From NCBI RefSeq assembly GCF_014138265.1, contig NZ_JACGXL010000001.1, positions 814,525 to 878,524 of the forward strand: 64,000 nucleotides of DNA. The letters run 5' to 3'. The DNA is from Dokdonella fugitiva. Its GTDB lineage: Bacteria > Pseudomonadota > Gammaproteobacteria > Xanthomonadales > Rhodanobacteraceae. Shown piece by piece: positions 17,792 through 27,301 of this stretch. Numbering within the stretch: the first letter of the stretch is position 1; every line of letters begins with the position of its first letter. Position numbers and translations under genes: made by a program. Under the pieces are notes generated by a model. It saw nothing but the letters and a program-made list of their open reading frames with translations, made no database searches and was not told where the DNA came from.

Positions 17792-18484
17792 ATGAACCCT
17801 ATCCTTGCGCGCTGCGCGAACACCTGGAGCCGGCTGGTCGCACGCCTTGACGGCGCCGGCAAAACGCTGCCGCCGTTCGTGCTGCGCCTGATCATGGGTT
17901 GGGAGTTCTGGGAATCGGGCCTCGAGAAACTGCATGGCGAAAACTGGTTCGCCGACATCCAGCAGCGCTTCCCGTTCCCGTTCGACCAGTTGCCGGCCGG
18001 TTTCAGCTGGACGCTGTCGACCTGGACCGAGATCCTCGGCGCGCTGCTGCTCTGGCTCGGCCTCGGCACGCGCGTCGCCGCGTTCGCGCTGCTGTTCGTC
18101 ACCTTCGTCGCGACCGCCGCCGTGCACTGGCCCGACATGTGGTCGATGTGGAGCGATCTCGCCAAGGGCTACGCGATCAAGGACATGGGCCACGGCAACT
18201 TCAAGCTGCCGCTGCTGTTCGCCGTGATGCTGCTGCCGCTCATCTTCGGCGGCGCCGGCAAGTTCAGCCTCGACCATTGGCTCTCGCGGCTGGTCGGCGC
18301 GAACGGGCCGCGCGCGGCGATCGATGATCCGCTCGCCTGGTCGCTCGCTGCGGCCGTGCTCGGCGTGCCGTTCCTCATGCTGCTGCCGACGTTCGGCATC
18401 GCCCTGCTCGTGCTCGCGCTGCTGCTCGCGATCGCCGGCCGCCGCCGAGCGGTCGCGCCGGAGGGTGCGCTGCGCACGTCCTGA
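17792..18484 (+). CDS. DoxX-family membrane protein (HvfX-like)
   Basis: 230 aa, with membrane segments at [90 protein letters not shown] and a hydrophobic C-terminal helix pair. The Trp-rich first helix and the central A-A-V-H-W-P-D-M block follow the DoxX/DoxD pattern. TGGAGGC lies 6 bases before the ATG at 17792. It faces the MerR-type regulator across 165 bp. Function in the membrane is unknown. Confidence 0.85.
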   Translation: MNPILARCANTWSRLVARLDGAGKTLPPFVLRLIMGWEFWESGLEKLHGENWFADIQQRFPFPFDQLPAGFSWTLSTWTEILGALLLWLGLGTRVAAFALLFVTFVATAAVHWPDMWSMWSDLAKGYAIKDMGHGNFKLPLLFAVMLLPLIFGGAGKFSLDHWLSRLVGANGPRAAIDDPLAWSLAAAVLGVPFLMLLPTFGIALLVLALLLAIAGRRRAVAPEGALRTS

Positions 18485-18542
18485 ACGCACCGCGGGCGTG
18501 GCCGCGGCGGCAGGCGCCGCCGCGCCTTGCTATGCTGCGGCG

Positions 18543-19193
18543 ATGACCAGCAGTTCCCCGTCCGCCACCCGCATGGCGCAACGCTTCCGTGGCTTTCTCC
18601 CGGTGATCGTCGATGTCGAGACCGGCGGCTTCGACAGCGAGCGCCATGCCCTGCTCGAGATCGCGGTATCGACGATCCGCATGGACGCGGACGGTGTCGT
18701 GCGCGCCGATCCGGTGGTGTCGACGCACGTCGAGCCGTTCGCCGGCTCGCTGCTCGATCCGCGCTCGCTCGAAATCACCGGCATCGACCCGACCCATCCG
18801 CTGCGCGGCGCGCTGCCCGAGAAGGAAGCGCTCGATCTCGTATTCCGGCCGATCCGCGTCGCGATGCGCGAGAGCGACTGCCAGCGCGCGATCCTCGTCG
18901 GCCACAATGCCGCGTTCGACCTCGCCTTCCTCAACGCGGCGATCCGGCGAACCGACCACAAGCGCAGCCCATTCCATCCCTTCAGCTGTTTCGACACCGT
19001 GTCGCTCGCCGGTCTCGCCTACGGCCAGACCGTGCTGAGTCGCGCGGTCGAGGCATCCGGTCGCAGCTGGGATCCGCGCGAGGCGCATTCGGCGGTGTAC
19101 GACACCGAGCGCACCGCGCAGCTGTTCTGCGACATCGTCAATCGCTGGAGACAGTTCGAAGAATCCGCCCGCGCGATGCCCGCCTTCGCCTGA
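18543..19193 (+). CDS. rnt: Ribonuclease T
   Basis: 216 aa, close to E. coli RNase T (215 aa), a DEDDh 3'-5' exonuclease that trims tRNA CCA ends and stable RNAs. The exonuclease motifs are all visible: Exo[10 protein letters not shown], Exo[13 protein letters not shown], Exo[13 protein letters not shown]. The start at ATG 18543 gives the usual N-terminus ([20 protein letters not shown] begins 12 residues in). It follows the DoxX-like gene by 58 bp and may share its transcript. Confidence 0.96.
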   Translation: MTSSSPSATRMAQRFRGFLPVIVDVETGGFDSERHALLEIAVSTIRMDADGVVRADPVVSTHVEPFAGSLLDPRSLEITGIDPTHPLRGALPEKEALDLVFRPIRVAMRESDCQRAILVGHNAAFDLAFLNAAIRRTDHKRSPFHPFSCFDTVSLAGLAYGQTVLSRAVEASGRSWDPREAHSAVYDTERTAQLFCDIVNRWRQFEESARAMPAFA

Positions 19194-19229
19194 GCACCCG
19201 TTTCCGTTTCCGTCATCGGAGAATCATCC

Positions 19230-19673
19230 ATGCCCATCGCTTCGTCCAGCCGTCGCCGTTTCGTCGCCTTCGCCGCCGCCGCGGCGCTCGCCCTGCCGCT
19301 CGTCGCCGTCGCCAAGGATGCGGCGAAGGACGCGGCCAAGGCGAAGGATGCGCCGCAGGCGCTCGCGTTCGCCAAGAACGGGCACGCGACGGCCAAGGGC
19401 AAGCTCAAGGGACCGGACGACGTCGTGCGCAACTACACGATCGACCTCAAGAGCGGCGAGAGCTGCACCGTCGCGATCGACGACGGCAAGAGCCGCGTGA
19501 CCTATTTCAACGTCTTCCCGCCGGGCGCCCAGCAGAAGGAGACGGAGGGTCGTACGCGCACGGACGTCAAGGCGAATGCCGACGGCACCTATACGATCCG
19601 CGTGTTCATGACCCAGGGCGCGGCGGTCAAGGGCGCGGCGGCTTCGTATGAACTGACCGTCACGAAGTCCTGA
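19230..19673 (+). CDS. Small exported protein resembling PliI/PliG-type lysozyme inhibitors
   Basis: 147 aa. A signal peptide (RRRFVAFAAAAALALPLVAVA) is followed by a short Lys/Ala-rich spacer and a beta-sandwich-like domain: AFAKNGHATAKGKLKGPDD, YTIDLKSGESCTVAI, YFNVFPPGAQ, GTYTIRVFMTQGAAVKG, ASYELTV. The order of these segments resembles periplasmic g-/i-type lysozyme inhibitors. I base this on remembered pattern only; the inhibitor loop itself could not be confirmed. An alternative is a general carbohydrate-binding-like fold. Confidence 0.75.
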   Translation: MPIASSSRRRFVAFAAAAALALPLVAVAKDAAKDAAKAKDAPQALAFAKNGHATAKGKLKGPDDVVRNYTIDLKSGESCTVAIDDGKSRVTYFNVFPPGAQQKETEGRTRTDVKANADGTYTIRVFMTQGAAVKGAAASYELTVTKS

Positions 19674-19691
19674 AAGAATCGATCGCGCGCA

Positions 19692-19714
19692 TCGGCCGGA
19701 GAAGATCCGGCCGA
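19692..19714 (+). terminator. Hairpin after the 19230-19673 gene
   Basis: Arms TCGGCCGGA (19692-19700) and TCCGGCCGA (19706-19714) pair perfectly around GAAGA. It lies 18 bases after the stop. No U-run follows. Confidence 0.5.
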
Positions 19715-19777
19715 CACGGCAGGCCCAAGCCGGCTCGCTTGATACCGCAGCACCGAGGGCGCATCTTCGATCCTGCC

Positions 19778-20062
19778 ATGCCGATCCACGAATACGTCCC
19801 GCTCGAACCACCCGGCTGCGCGCTCTGCTGCTACGGCTTCGAGCGCCTCGAGCGCCTGTCCGACGCCGCCCTCACGCACTGCACGGCCTGCGGCGCGCCG
19901 GTCCGGCGTGTGCTCGGCGCACCCGCGATCACCACGGGCGGGGCACACCTGCTGCGTGAAGGCCATCTCGCGAAGAACGGTTTCACGCAGTACCGCAAGG
20001 TCGGCAAGGGCCATTACGAAAAGACCACCGGCGATGGCCCGGACACGATCGGCGGCGACTGA
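19778..20062 (+). CDS. FmdB-family zinc ribbon protein
   Basis: 94 aa. A small zinc ribbon at the N-terminus: MPIHEY... followed by CALCCYGFERLERLSD...LTHCTACGAPVRRVL, the FmdB pattern with two Cys pairs (the first pair here reads C-x2-C-C). The C-terminal part is polar with no clear fold. FmdB proteins are putative regulators of formamidase and amidase genes, but most are uncharacterised. The start at ATG 19778 matches the family N-terminus. It is the last gene before the phosphate operon and is separate from it by the Pho-box region. Confidence 0.85.
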   Translation: MPIHEYVPLEPPGCALCCYGFERLERLSDAALTHCTACGAPVRRVLGAPAITTGGAHLLREGHLAKNGFTQYRKVGKGHYEKTTGDGPDTIGGD

Positions 20063-20142
20063 TTGCAAGAATCCGTCATATTCGAGCCATCGAAGTTTGT
20101 GACGCAAATTGCTGAATCATCAGGATATTCGTCCCGGACAGC

Positions 20143-20188
20143 CTGTCGTCGAACTGTCTGCGAAACCTTTCTGTCACAAATCTCTCAT
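20143..20188 (+). promoter_or_regulatory. Tandem Pho boxes upstream of pstS
   Basis: Two 18-bp elements fit the PhoB consensus of CTGTC repeats 11 bp apart: CTGTCGTCGAACTGTCTG at 20143-20160 and CTGTCACAAATCTCTCAT at 20171-20188, the second with two or three mismatches to the E. coli consensus. They lie 28 bp apart, 78 bp before the GTG start of pstS, in a locally AT-richer stretch. This implies PhoB-controlled induction of the operon under phosphate limitation. Confidence 0.75.
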
Positions 20189-20265
20189 CGTTCTGCAATT
20201 GCGCGGGCCTAAAAAGCGCGGCGTCGGCACAAAGCCGGTCCGCCTTTTCATGTGAGGAGTCCCGC

Positions 20266-21288
20266 GTGTTCAACTCGATCAAGTCCCGCTTCGTCGTCGC
20301 CGGTCTCGCCAGCGTGATCGGCGCCGCATCCGCGCAGGCCGCCGACATCACCGGCGCCGGCGCCACGTTCATCTATCCGATCCTGTCGAAGTGGTCGGAC
20401 AGCTACAACAACGCCACCGGTAACAAGATCAACTACCAGTCGATCGGCTCCGGCGGTGGCATCGCGCAGATCAAGGCCGGCACGGTCATCTTCGGTTCGT
20501 CGGACAAGCCGCTCGACCCGAAGGAACTCGACGACGCGGGCCTCGCGCAGTTCCCGTCGGTGATCGGCGGCGTCGTGCCGGTCGTCAACATCGAAGGCGT
20601 CGATGCGGGCAAGATCCGCTTCACCGGTCCGCTGCTCGCCGACATCTTCCAGGGCAAGGTCACCAAGTGGAACGATCCGGCGATCGCCCAGATCAACCCG
20701 GACGTCAAGCTGGCGGACGGCGCGATCACGGTCGTGCATCGTTCGGACGGTTCGGGCACGACGTTCAACTTCGTCAACTACCTGTCGAAGGTGTCGCCGG
20801 AATGGAAGTCGAAGGTCGGTGAAGGCACGGCCGTGTCGTGGCCGATCGGCGTCGGCGGCAAGGGCAACGAAGGCGTCGCCGCGTACGTGAAGCAGATCAA
20901 GGGTTCGATCGGCTATGTCGAGCTCGCCTACGCGCTGCAGAACAAGATGACCTACGCCTCGGTGCAGAACGCCGCGGGCCAGTTCGTGCAGCCGAGCCTG
21001 ACCAGCTTCCAGGCCGCTGCGGCGAGCGCCGACTGGAAGAGCGCGAAGGACTTCTTCCTCGTCATCACGAACGCGCCGGGCGAGAACTCCTGGCCGATCA
21101 CCGCGACCAACTTCATCCTCGTCTACAAGCAGCCGAAGAACAGCGCCGGCACCAAGGCCGCGCTCGACTTCTTCAAGTGGGCTTACGAGAACGGCGGCAA
21201 GCAGGCCGAGGAACTGGACTACGTGCCGCTGCCGAAGGGCCTGACCGAGCAGATCGAGGCCTACTGGCAGGCGCAGGTCAAGCTCTGA
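20266..21288 (+). CDS. pstS: Phosphate-binding periplasmic protein PstS
   Basis: 340 aa. Signal peptide (FNSIKSRFVVAGLASVIGAASAQA), mature start near ADITGAGATFIYPILSKW, the standard PstS opening. Phosphate ligands lie in GSGGGIAQIK, GSSDKPLD and HRSDGSGTTFNF. The start is GTG with AGGAG 6 bases upstream. PstS captures phosphate and hands it to the PstCA channel. First gene of pstSCAB-phoU, and directly behind the Pho boxes. Confidence 0.98.
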   Translation: MFNSIKSRFVVAGLASVIGAASAQAADITGAGATFIYPILSKWSDSYNNATGNKINYQSIGSGGGIAQIKAGTVIFGSSDKPLDPKELDDAGLAQFPSVIGGVVPVVNIEGVDAGKIRFTGPLLADIFQGKVTKWNDPAIAQINPDVKLADGAITVVHRSDGSGTTFNFVNYLSKVSPEWKSKVGEGTAVSWPIGVGGKGNEGVAAYVKQIKGSIGYVELAYALQNKMTYASVQNAAGQFVQPSLTSFQAAAASADWKSAKDFFLVITNAPGENSWPITATNFILVYKQPKNSAGTKAALDFFKWAYENGGKQAEELDYVPLPKGLTEQIEAYWQAQVKL

Positions 21289-21326
21289 TCCTTTCGCGCT
21301 GATCCTTCCGCGAGGAAGGTGCGGAT

Positions 21327-21368
21327 GGGGATGGCGTTGCGGTCCACGTCACCGCCGACGCCATCCCC
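21327..21368 (+). terminator. Hairpin between pstS and pstC, possible attenuator
   Basis: Arms GGGGATGGCGT (21327-21337) and ACGCCATCCCC (21358-21368) pair perfectly over a 20-base loop and are followed by TTTCCC. Located 39 bases after the pstS stop and 51 before pstC. In other bacteria a structure here lets PstS be made in excess of the transporter by partial termination or by protecting the 3' end. Confidence 0.6.
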
Positions 21369-21418
21369 TTTCCCGTCCCCACCGCGGGCAAACCTCGACA
21401 CGCGAACGACCACACATC

Positions 21419-22417
21419 ATGGCCGCCAACAGCAGCGCTATCACCCCGACGATCACCGCCGCGATCGTCGATGCGGACCGCCGCAACGCACGCGATGCGC
21501 GCGCCGACGGTGCGTTCCGCTGGATCGTCACCGCGGCCGGCATCTTCGTGCTGCTCGCGCTCGCCGGCGCGGCGCTGTCGATGCTCTGGGGCGGGCGCGA
21601 AGCGTTCTCGACGTTCGGCCTCGGCTTCCTCTTCTCGACCGAGTGGGACGCGGTCAACCACCACTTCGGCGCGCTCGTGCCGATCTACGGCACGCTCGTC
21701 ACCGCGCTCATCGCGATGATCATCGCCGTGCCGGTGAGCTTCGGCATCGCGCTGTTCCTCACCGAAGTCGCGCCGAACTGGATGCGCGGCCCGGTCGGCG
21801 CCGCGATCGAACTGCTCGCCGGCATCCCGTCGATCATCTACGGCATGTGGGGCCTGTTCGTGTTCGTGCCGCTGATGGGCGAGTACGTGAGCCCGTGGCT
21901 CAACGACCACATCGGCGCGCTGCCGCTGATCGGCCCGCTGTTCACCGGCCCGCCGCTCGGCATAGGCATGCTCACCGCGGGCATCGTGCTCGCGATCATG
22001 GTGATCCCGTTCATCTCGTCTGTCATGCGCGAGGTGTTCCTCACCGTGCCGACGCGCCTCAAGGAGTCGGCCTACGCGCTCGGCTCGACCACCACCGAAG
22101 TCGTCTGGGACATCGTGCTGCCGTACACGCGCTCGGCGGTCATCGGCGGCATCTTCCTCGGCCTCGGCCGCGCACTCGGCGAGACGATGGCGGTCACCTT
22201 CGTGCTCGGCAACGCGCACCAGCTCACCGCGTCGCTGCTGATGCCCGGCAACTCGATCGCCGCGACGATCGCCAACGAATTCACCGAAGCCGATTCGGAC
22301 ATCTACCGCTCGTCGCTGATCGCCCTCGGCTTCCTGCTGTTCATCGTGACCTTCTTCGTCCTCGCGGCGGCGAAACTCATGCTGCGCCGCCTGTCCCGCC
22401 AGGAGGGCGCGAAGTGA
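21419..22417 (+). CDS. pstC: Phosphate ABC transporter permease PstC
   Basis: 332 aa, six predicted membrane helices after a hydrophilic N-terminus of ~30 residues. The permease domain shows PIYGTLVTALIAMIIAVPVSFGIALFLTE, LLAGIPSIIYGMWGLFVFVP and the ABC-contact loop ALGSTTTEVVWDIVLPYTRSAVIGGIFLGLGRALGETMA. Its stop overlaps the GTG start of pstA by 4 bases. Forms the membrane channel with PstA. Confidence 0.98.
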   Translation: MAANSSAITPTITAAIVDADRRNARDARADGAFRWIVTAAGIFVLLALAGAALSMLWGGREAFSTFGLGFLFSTEWDAVNHHFGALVPIYGTLVTALIAMIIAVPVSFGIALFLTEVAPNWMRGPVGAAIELLAGIPSIIYGMWGLFVFVPLMGEYVSPWLNDHIGALPLIGPLFTGPPLGIGMLTAGIVLAIMVIPFISSVMREVFLTVPTRLKESAYALGSTTTEVVWDIVLPYTRSAVIGGIFLGLGRALGETMAVTFVLGNAHQLTASLLMPGNSIAATIANEFTEADSDIYRSSLIALGFLLFIVTFFVLAAAKLMLRRLSRQEGAK

Positions 22418-23286
22418 ACGCCTCGACGCACGCGGTGTCCGACCGCCTCTACCGCAACCGACGCATCAAGAACGCGATCGCGCTCGGCCTGTCCGGCCTC
22501 GCGACGCTGTTCGGCCTGTTCTGGCTCGTGTGGATCCTCTGGACCACGCTGCGCACCGGCCTCGCGGCGATGAAGCCCAGCCTGTTCACCCAGATGACGC
22601 CGCCGCCGGGTTCCGACGGCGGCCTCGCCAATGCGCTGTTCGGCAGCGCGATCATGAGCGTCGGCGCGATCCTGATCGGCACGCCGATCGGCGTCGCCGC
22701 GGGCACTTACCTCGCCGAGTACGCGCGCAAACACCCGATCGGCGAGGTGATCCGCTTCGTCAACGACATCCTGCTGTCGGCGCCGTCGATCGTGCTCGGC
22801 CTGTTCGTCTACACGCTCGTCGTGCGCACGAGCGGGCATTTCTCGGGCTACGCCGGCGCGCTCTCGCTCGCGCTGATCGTGCTGCCGGTGGTCGTGCGCA
22901 CGACCGACGAGATGCTCCAGCTCGTGCCGAGCACGATGCGCGAAGCCGCCCTCTCGCTGGGCGTGCCGCAGTGGAAGGTGACGATGCAGGTGCTGTACCG
23001 TTCCGCCCTGCCCGGCATCGTCACCGGCGTGCTGCTCGCGCTCGCGCGGATCAGCGGCGAGACCGCGCCGCTGCTGTTCACCGCGCTCAACAACCAGTAC
23101 TGGACGCACGACCTGTCGCAGCCGATGGCGAGCGTGCCGGTCGTCATCTTCCAGTACGCGATGAGCCCCTACGATTCGTGGCACGCGCTCGCCTGGGCCG
23201 GCGCGTTCGTCGTCACCCTGTTCGTGCTGCTGCTCAGTCTCCTCTCCCGCGCGATCCTGCTCCGCAACAAGGCCAGCCATGACTGA
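22414..23286 (+). CDS. pstA: Phosphate ABC transporter permease PstA
   Basis: 290 aa, six predicted helices. Typical segments are [51 protein letters not shown] and the EAA-like loop [48 protein letters not shown]. The start is GTG overlapping the pstC stop (GTGA) with AGGAGG upstream; the longer frame to the left only shadows pstC. The end overlaps pstB by 8 bases. Confidence 0.97.
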   Translation: MNASTHAVSDRLYRNRRIKNAIALGLSGLATLFGLFWLVWILWTTLRTGLAAMKPSLFTQMTPPPGSDGGLANALFGSAIMSVGAILIGTPIGVAAGTYLAEYARKHPIGEVIRFVNDILLSAPSIVLGLFVYTLVVRTSGHFSGYAGALSLALIVLPVVVRTTDEMLQLVPSTMREAALSLGVPQWKVTMQVLYRSALPGIVTGVLLALARISGETAPLLFTALNNQYWTHDLSQPMASVPVVIFQYAMSPYDSWHALAWAGAFVVTLFVLLLSLLSRAILLRNKASHD

Positions 23287-24103
23287 CGCCCATTTCGCCG
23301 TCGCCGCCTCCGCGGCTCCCGCTGCCGCGGCCGCTTCCGCCACCGGTGCGCGCCCGAAGATGGCCGCGCGCAACCTCGACTTCTACTACAACGGCTTTCA
23401 CGCGTTGAAGAGCGTGAACTTCGAGATCGCCGAGAAGCGCGTGACCGCGCTGATCGGCCCGTCCGGTTGCGGCAAGTCGACCCTGCTGCGCGTGTTCAAC
23501 CGCATCTACTCGATTTATCCGAAGCTCGAGGCGAAGGGCGAAGTGCTGCTCGACGGCGACAACATCCTCGACCCGCGCTTCCCGCTCAACCGCCTGCGCT
23601 CGAAGGTCGGCATGGTGTTCCAGAAGCCGGTGCCGTTCCCGATGTCGATCTACGACAACATCGCCTACGGCATCCGCCACTACGAGAAGCTGCCGAAGAG
23701 CGCGATGGATGTGCGCGTCGAGCAGGCGCTCACGCAGGGTGCGCTGTGGGGCGAAGTCAAGGACAAGCTCAAGCAGAGCGCGCTCGGCCTCTCCGGCGGC
23801 CAGCAGCAGCGCCTGTGCATCGCGCGCGCGATCGCGCTGCGGCCGGAAGTGATCCTGCTCGACGAGCCGACCTCGGCGCTCGATCCGATCGCGACCGGCA
23901 AGATCGAGCAGCTGATCTCGGAACTGAAGAACGACTTCACGATCGCGATCGTCACGCACAACATGCAGCAGGCCGCGCGCTGCTCCGACTACACCGCGTT
24001 CATGTATCTCGGCGAGCTGGTCGAGTTCGGCGAAACGGAGACCCTGTTCACCAAGCCGACCAAGACGCAGACCGAGGACTACATTACCGGCCGTTTCGGC
24101 TGA
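23279..24103 (+). CDS. pstB: Phosphate ABC transporter ATPase PstB
   Basis: 274 aa. Walker [10 protein letters not shown], signature [14 protein letters not shown], Walker [14 protein letters not shown] and the H-loop [14 protein letters not shown] are all present. The N-terminal ~25 residues are an Ala-rich extension before the conserved [17 protein letters not shown]. It powers phosphate import and, with PhoU, reports phosphate status to PhoR. Confidence 0.98.
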   Translation: MTDAHFAVAASAAPAAAAASATGARPKMAARNLDFYYNGFHALKSVNFEIAEKRVTALIGPSGCGKSTLLRVFNRIYSIYPKLEAKGEVLLDGDNILDPRFPLNRLRSKVGMVFQKPVPFPMSIYDNIAYGIRHYEKLPKSAMDVRVEQALTQGALWGEVKDKLKQSALGLSGGQQQRLCIARAIALRPEVILLDEPTSALDPIATGKIEQLISELKNDFTIAIVTHNMQQAARCSDYTAFMYLGELVEFGETETLFTKPTKTQTEDYITGRFG

Positions 24104-24149
24104 CCGGCGCGTTCGACGACGCCCGCACAACGATCGACAAGGCAACCGC

Positions 24150-24878
24150 ATGAACGTGACGCCGCAGACCCACGACCACATCGTCAAGAGCTACGACGAC
24201 GAGCTCAAGCGCTTGACCGGCGAGCTGCAGCGCATGGGCCAGCTCGCCCTCGCCCAGCTCGAGGCCGCCGTCGACGCGGTGATCGCGCGCGACAGCCATG
24301 CGGCGTCGAAGATCGTGCACAACGATGCGACGATCGACGCGCTCGAGCACGAAGTCAGCCACGACGTCGTGCGCCTGCTCGCGCTGCGCCAGCCGATGGC
24401 GCGCGACCTGCGCGAAATCCTCGCCGCGTTGCGCATCGCCACGGACATCGAGCGCATCGGCGACTACGCCGCCAACGTCGCCAAGCGCTCGATCGTGCTG
24501 AACCAGTCGGCGCCGGTGCAACTGGTGACCGCGCTGCCGCGCCTCGCGCGCCTCGCCCAGTCGCTGGTCGAGGACGTGCTCGACGCCTACCGCACCTACG
24601 ACGCGAACCAGGCCCTGGACGCCTGGGCGCGCGACGAGGAGCTCGACGAGCAATACACCGGCCTGTTCCGCGAGCTGCTCACCTACATGATGGAAGACCC
24701 GCGCAACATCACGCCGTGCACGCACCTGCTGTTCATGGCGAAGAACCTCGAGCGCATCGGCGACCACGCGACCAACATCGCCGAGAACGTCTACTTCCTC
24801 GTGCACGGCACGCAGATCGCACAGGCGCGGCGCAAGGGCGACACGACCTCGGTGCTGCCCCTCGACGATCCGCGCTGA
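24150..24878 (+). CDS. phoU: Phosphate signalling protein PhoU
   Basis: 242 aa, all-helical, two PhoU repeats. Metal-binding style motifs ALRIATDIERIGDYAANVAKR and AKNLERIGDHATNIAENVYFLVHG carry the E-R-I-G-D signature once per repeat. It represses the PhoR/PhoB response when phosphate is plentiful by linking PstB to PhoR. Last gene of the pst operon, 46 bp after pstB; phoBR are not in this window. Confidence 0.98.
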   Translation: MNVTPQTHDHIVKSYDDELKRLTGELQRMGQLALAQLEAAVDAVIARDSHAASKIVHNDATIDALEHEVSHDVVRLLALRQPMARDLREILAALRIATDIERIGDYAANVAKRSIVLNQSAPVQLVTALPRLARLAQSLVEDVLDAYRTYDANQALDAWARDEELDEQYTGLFRELLTYMMEDPRNITPCTHLLFMAKNLERIGDHATNIAENVYFLVHGTQIAQARRKGDTTSVLPLDDPR

Positions 24879-24881
24879 CGA

Positions 24882-25934
24882 TCAGGCGACGGTCACCCCG
24901 GCGCCTTCCGCCACTTCGCCGATCACGGCGGCCGCCGCGAAGCCGGCCGCGTGGAACGTGCGCAGCACGTCGTCCGCCGCGACCGGCGCGCACGCGACGA
25001 GCAGGCCGCCCGACGTCTGCGGATCGAACAGGATCGCCTGCGCGATCGCGTCGACACCTGCATCGAACGCGATCTCGCCGTCGAATGAGCGCGCGTTGCG
25101 CTGCGACGCGCCCGTGACGTAGCCCCCCCGCGCGAGCGCAGCGGTCGCGGCCATCAACGGTACGTCGCGCAAACGCACCGACGCGCGCACGCCGCTGCCG
25201 CGGCAGACCTCGATCAGGTGCCCGAGCAGCCCGAAGCCGGTCACGTCGGTGAGCGCGTGCACGCCGTCGAGCGCGGCGAGCGCGGGGCCGACGTCGTTGA
25301 GCCGCGTCGTCACCTCGATCATCTCGCGATACGCCGGCGCGTCGAGCGCGTCCTTCTTGAACGCGGCGGAATGGATGCCGACGCCGAGCGGCTTGCCGAG
25401 CACGAGCACGTCGCCGGCGCGTGCGCCGCTGTTGCGCTTCATGCGGCGCGGATCGACGAGCCCGATCGCGGCGAGCCCGTAGATCGGCTCGACCGAATCG
25501 ATGCTGTGACCGCCCGCGACGGGGATGCCCGCACTCGCGCAGACCGCCTCGCCGCCGCGCAGGATCTCGCGGATCGTCTCCGGCGGCAGCACCGTGATCG
25601 GCATGCCGACGATCGCGAGCGCGAACAGCGGCGAGCCGCCCATTGCGTAGACGTCGGACAACGCGTTGGTCGCCGCGATGCGGCCGAAATCGTACGGATC
25701 ATCGACGATCGGCATGAAGAAGTCGGTCGTCGCGACGATCGCGCGCGCATCGTCGAGGCGGTAGACCGCGGCGTCGTCCGACGTCTCCCGCCCGACCAGC
25801 AGCGCCGCGTGCACCGGCGGCACCGATTCGCGCAACAGGTCGGCGAGCACACCCGGCGCGATCTTGCAGCCGCAGCCGCCGCCGTGCGACAGCGACGTCA
25901 GGCGCGGTTCGGCCCCTACTTTGGTCGATGTCAC
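24882..25934 (-). CDS. selD: Selenide, water dikinase
   Basis: 350 aa, near the E. coli length (347). SelD makes selenophosphate from selenide and ATP for tRNA-Sec charging. The active site is SHGGGCGCK with Cys21 and Lys24; this form uses Cys, not Sec. Other family segments: TTDFFMPIVDDPYDFGRIAATNALSDVYAMGG, GGHSIDSVEPIYGL, LTDVTGFGLLGHL, DPQTSGGLL. The start is GTG 25934, with AGGAG 8 bases upstream; the longer frame has no similarity. It is convergent with phoU, 3 bases apart. The other sel genes lie 1.4-5.8 kb to the right on the same strand. Confidence 0.97.
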   Translation of the reverse strand: MTSTKVGAEPRLTSLSHGGGCGCKIAPGVLADLLRESVPPVHAALLVGRETSDDAAVYRLDDARAIVATTDFFMPIVDDPYDFGRIAATNALSDVYAMGGSPLFALAIVGMPITVLPPETIREILRGGEAVCASAGIPVAGGHSIDSVEPIYGLAAIGLVDPRRMKRNSGARAGDVLVLGKPLGVGIHSAAFKKDALDAPAYREMIEVTTRLNDVGPALAALDGVHALTDVTGFGLLGHLIEVCRGSGVRASVRLRDVPLMAATAALARGGYVTGASQRNARSFDGEIAFDAGVDAIAQAILFDPQTSGGLLVACAPVAADDVLRTFHAAGFAAAAVIGEVAEGAGVTVA

Positions 25935-26017
25935 GGTGCTGCTCCTGTCGCCGCCTTCGAGGCGGTCGTATAGTGCAACAGATTGCCGCTTTCCGCGCCC
26001 CGTAAGAGGAGCCGCCG

Positions 26018-27082
26018 ATGAAACGCCGCGATTTCCTGGCCTGTGCCGCACTCGCTCCGACCGCGCTGACGATCCGCCCGGCCTTCGCCGCCGAAGGCTG
26101 GCGCAACTTCGACGTCGTCACGCGCGTCGACGTCGCCGACCCCGCGGGACCGACCCGCCTGTGGCTGCCAGTGCCGCTGCGTGAAGCGGGCGACTATCAG
26201 CGCGTCCTCGCGACGCATTGGGATGCGCCTGGCGCGCAGGCGCGGCTCATCGATGTCCCGGGCGACGACGTGCGCCTGCTCGCCGTCGAGTGGCCGCGCG
26301 GCAACGTCGGTCCCGTCACGTTGACGACCCGCGTGCAGACGCGCGACCGCGGCATCGCGCGCACGGCCCGGCCGGCGGCACACCGTCGCATCGAATCGCA
26401 TCAGGCCTTGCAGCACTACCTTCGTCCGACTCGCCTGCTGCCGACGGGCGGCATCGTCGCCGACACGGCACGTCGCATCACGACCGGCCATGACGGCGAC
26501 GTGGACAAGGCGCGCGCGATCTACGAATGGGTCGTCGAGAACACCAATCGCGACGCGAGCGTCGCCGGCTGCGGTGTCGGCGACGTCGCCAGCATGCTGG
26601 AAAGCGGCCACCTCGGCGGAAAGTGCGCCGACATCAATGCGCTGTTCGTCGCGCTCGCGCGCGCTTCCGGGATCCCCGCGCGCGACGCCTACGGCGTGCG
26701 CATCGCGGCCTCGCGCCTCGGCTACCACTGCCTCGGCCGGGCCGGCGACGTCAGCAAGTCCCAGCATTGCCGGGCTGAGTTCCACGTCGAAGATCGCGGC
26801 TGGATCCCCGTCGATCCCGCCGACGTGCGCAAGGTGGTCCTGGAGGAGGATGGCGGCAGTGCAATGGACAGCCCGAAAGTACGGGCGGCACGCGCATCGA
26901 TGTTCGGAACGTGGGAAATGACCTGGATCGTCTACAACCACGGCCACGACGTGATGCTGCCCGGCGAGGAACGCCCGCTCCCGTTCCTCATGTACCCGCA
27001 GGGCCGGACGGGCCAGCGCCGCCTCGACAGCCTCGACCCGGCGTCCTTCAAGTACCAAATCACCTCGACCGAGATCGCCTGA
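26018..27082 (+). CDS. Exported transglutaminase-like domain protein
   Basis: 354 aa. The N-terminus MKRRDFLACAALAPTALTIRPAFA looks like a Tat or Sec signal. The catalytic triad of transglutaminase-like (papain-fold) proteins is visible: Cys203 in GGKCADINALFVALARASGIPAR, His256 in CRAEFHVEDRGW, Asp266 in PVDPADV. Bacterial members are usually proteases or amidases rather than crosslinkers. AGAGGAG precedes the ATG. It is divergent from selD and lies between selD and selC. Confidence 0.9.
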   Translation: MKRRDFLACAALAPTALTIRPAFAAEGWRNFDVVTRVDVADPAGPTRLWLPVPLREAGDYQRVLATHWDAPGAQARLIDVPGDDVRLLAVEWPRGNVGPVTLTTRVQTRDRGIARTARPAAHRRIESHQALQHYLRPTRLLPTGGIVADTARRITTGHDGDVDKARAIYEWVVENTNRDASVAGCGVGDVASMLESGHLGGKCADINALFVALARASGIPARDAYGVRIAASRLGYHCLGRAGDVSKSQHCRAEFHVEDRGWIPVDPADVRKVVLEEDGGSAMDSPKVRAARASMFGTWEMTWIVYNHGHDVMLPGEERPLPFLMYPQGRTGQRRLDSLDPASFKYQITSTEIA

Positions 27083-27301
27083 GGACCCACGGGCGGCTCG
27101 CGGTAGGCGGGACACAGCGGCGCGAGCACGTGCATGGATACGAGGCGACATCACCGCGAGTCCCACGAACGGGACAATCGGAGCGTGCTGTATTAGAAAA
27201 GTGCGGCGATGGATGGCCGCTATTGGATTCCGCAATCCATCGGCCCACACCATGCTTGCGACGTATCACCAAGCCGCGATCATGGACGATCGCAAAAGCC
27301 A

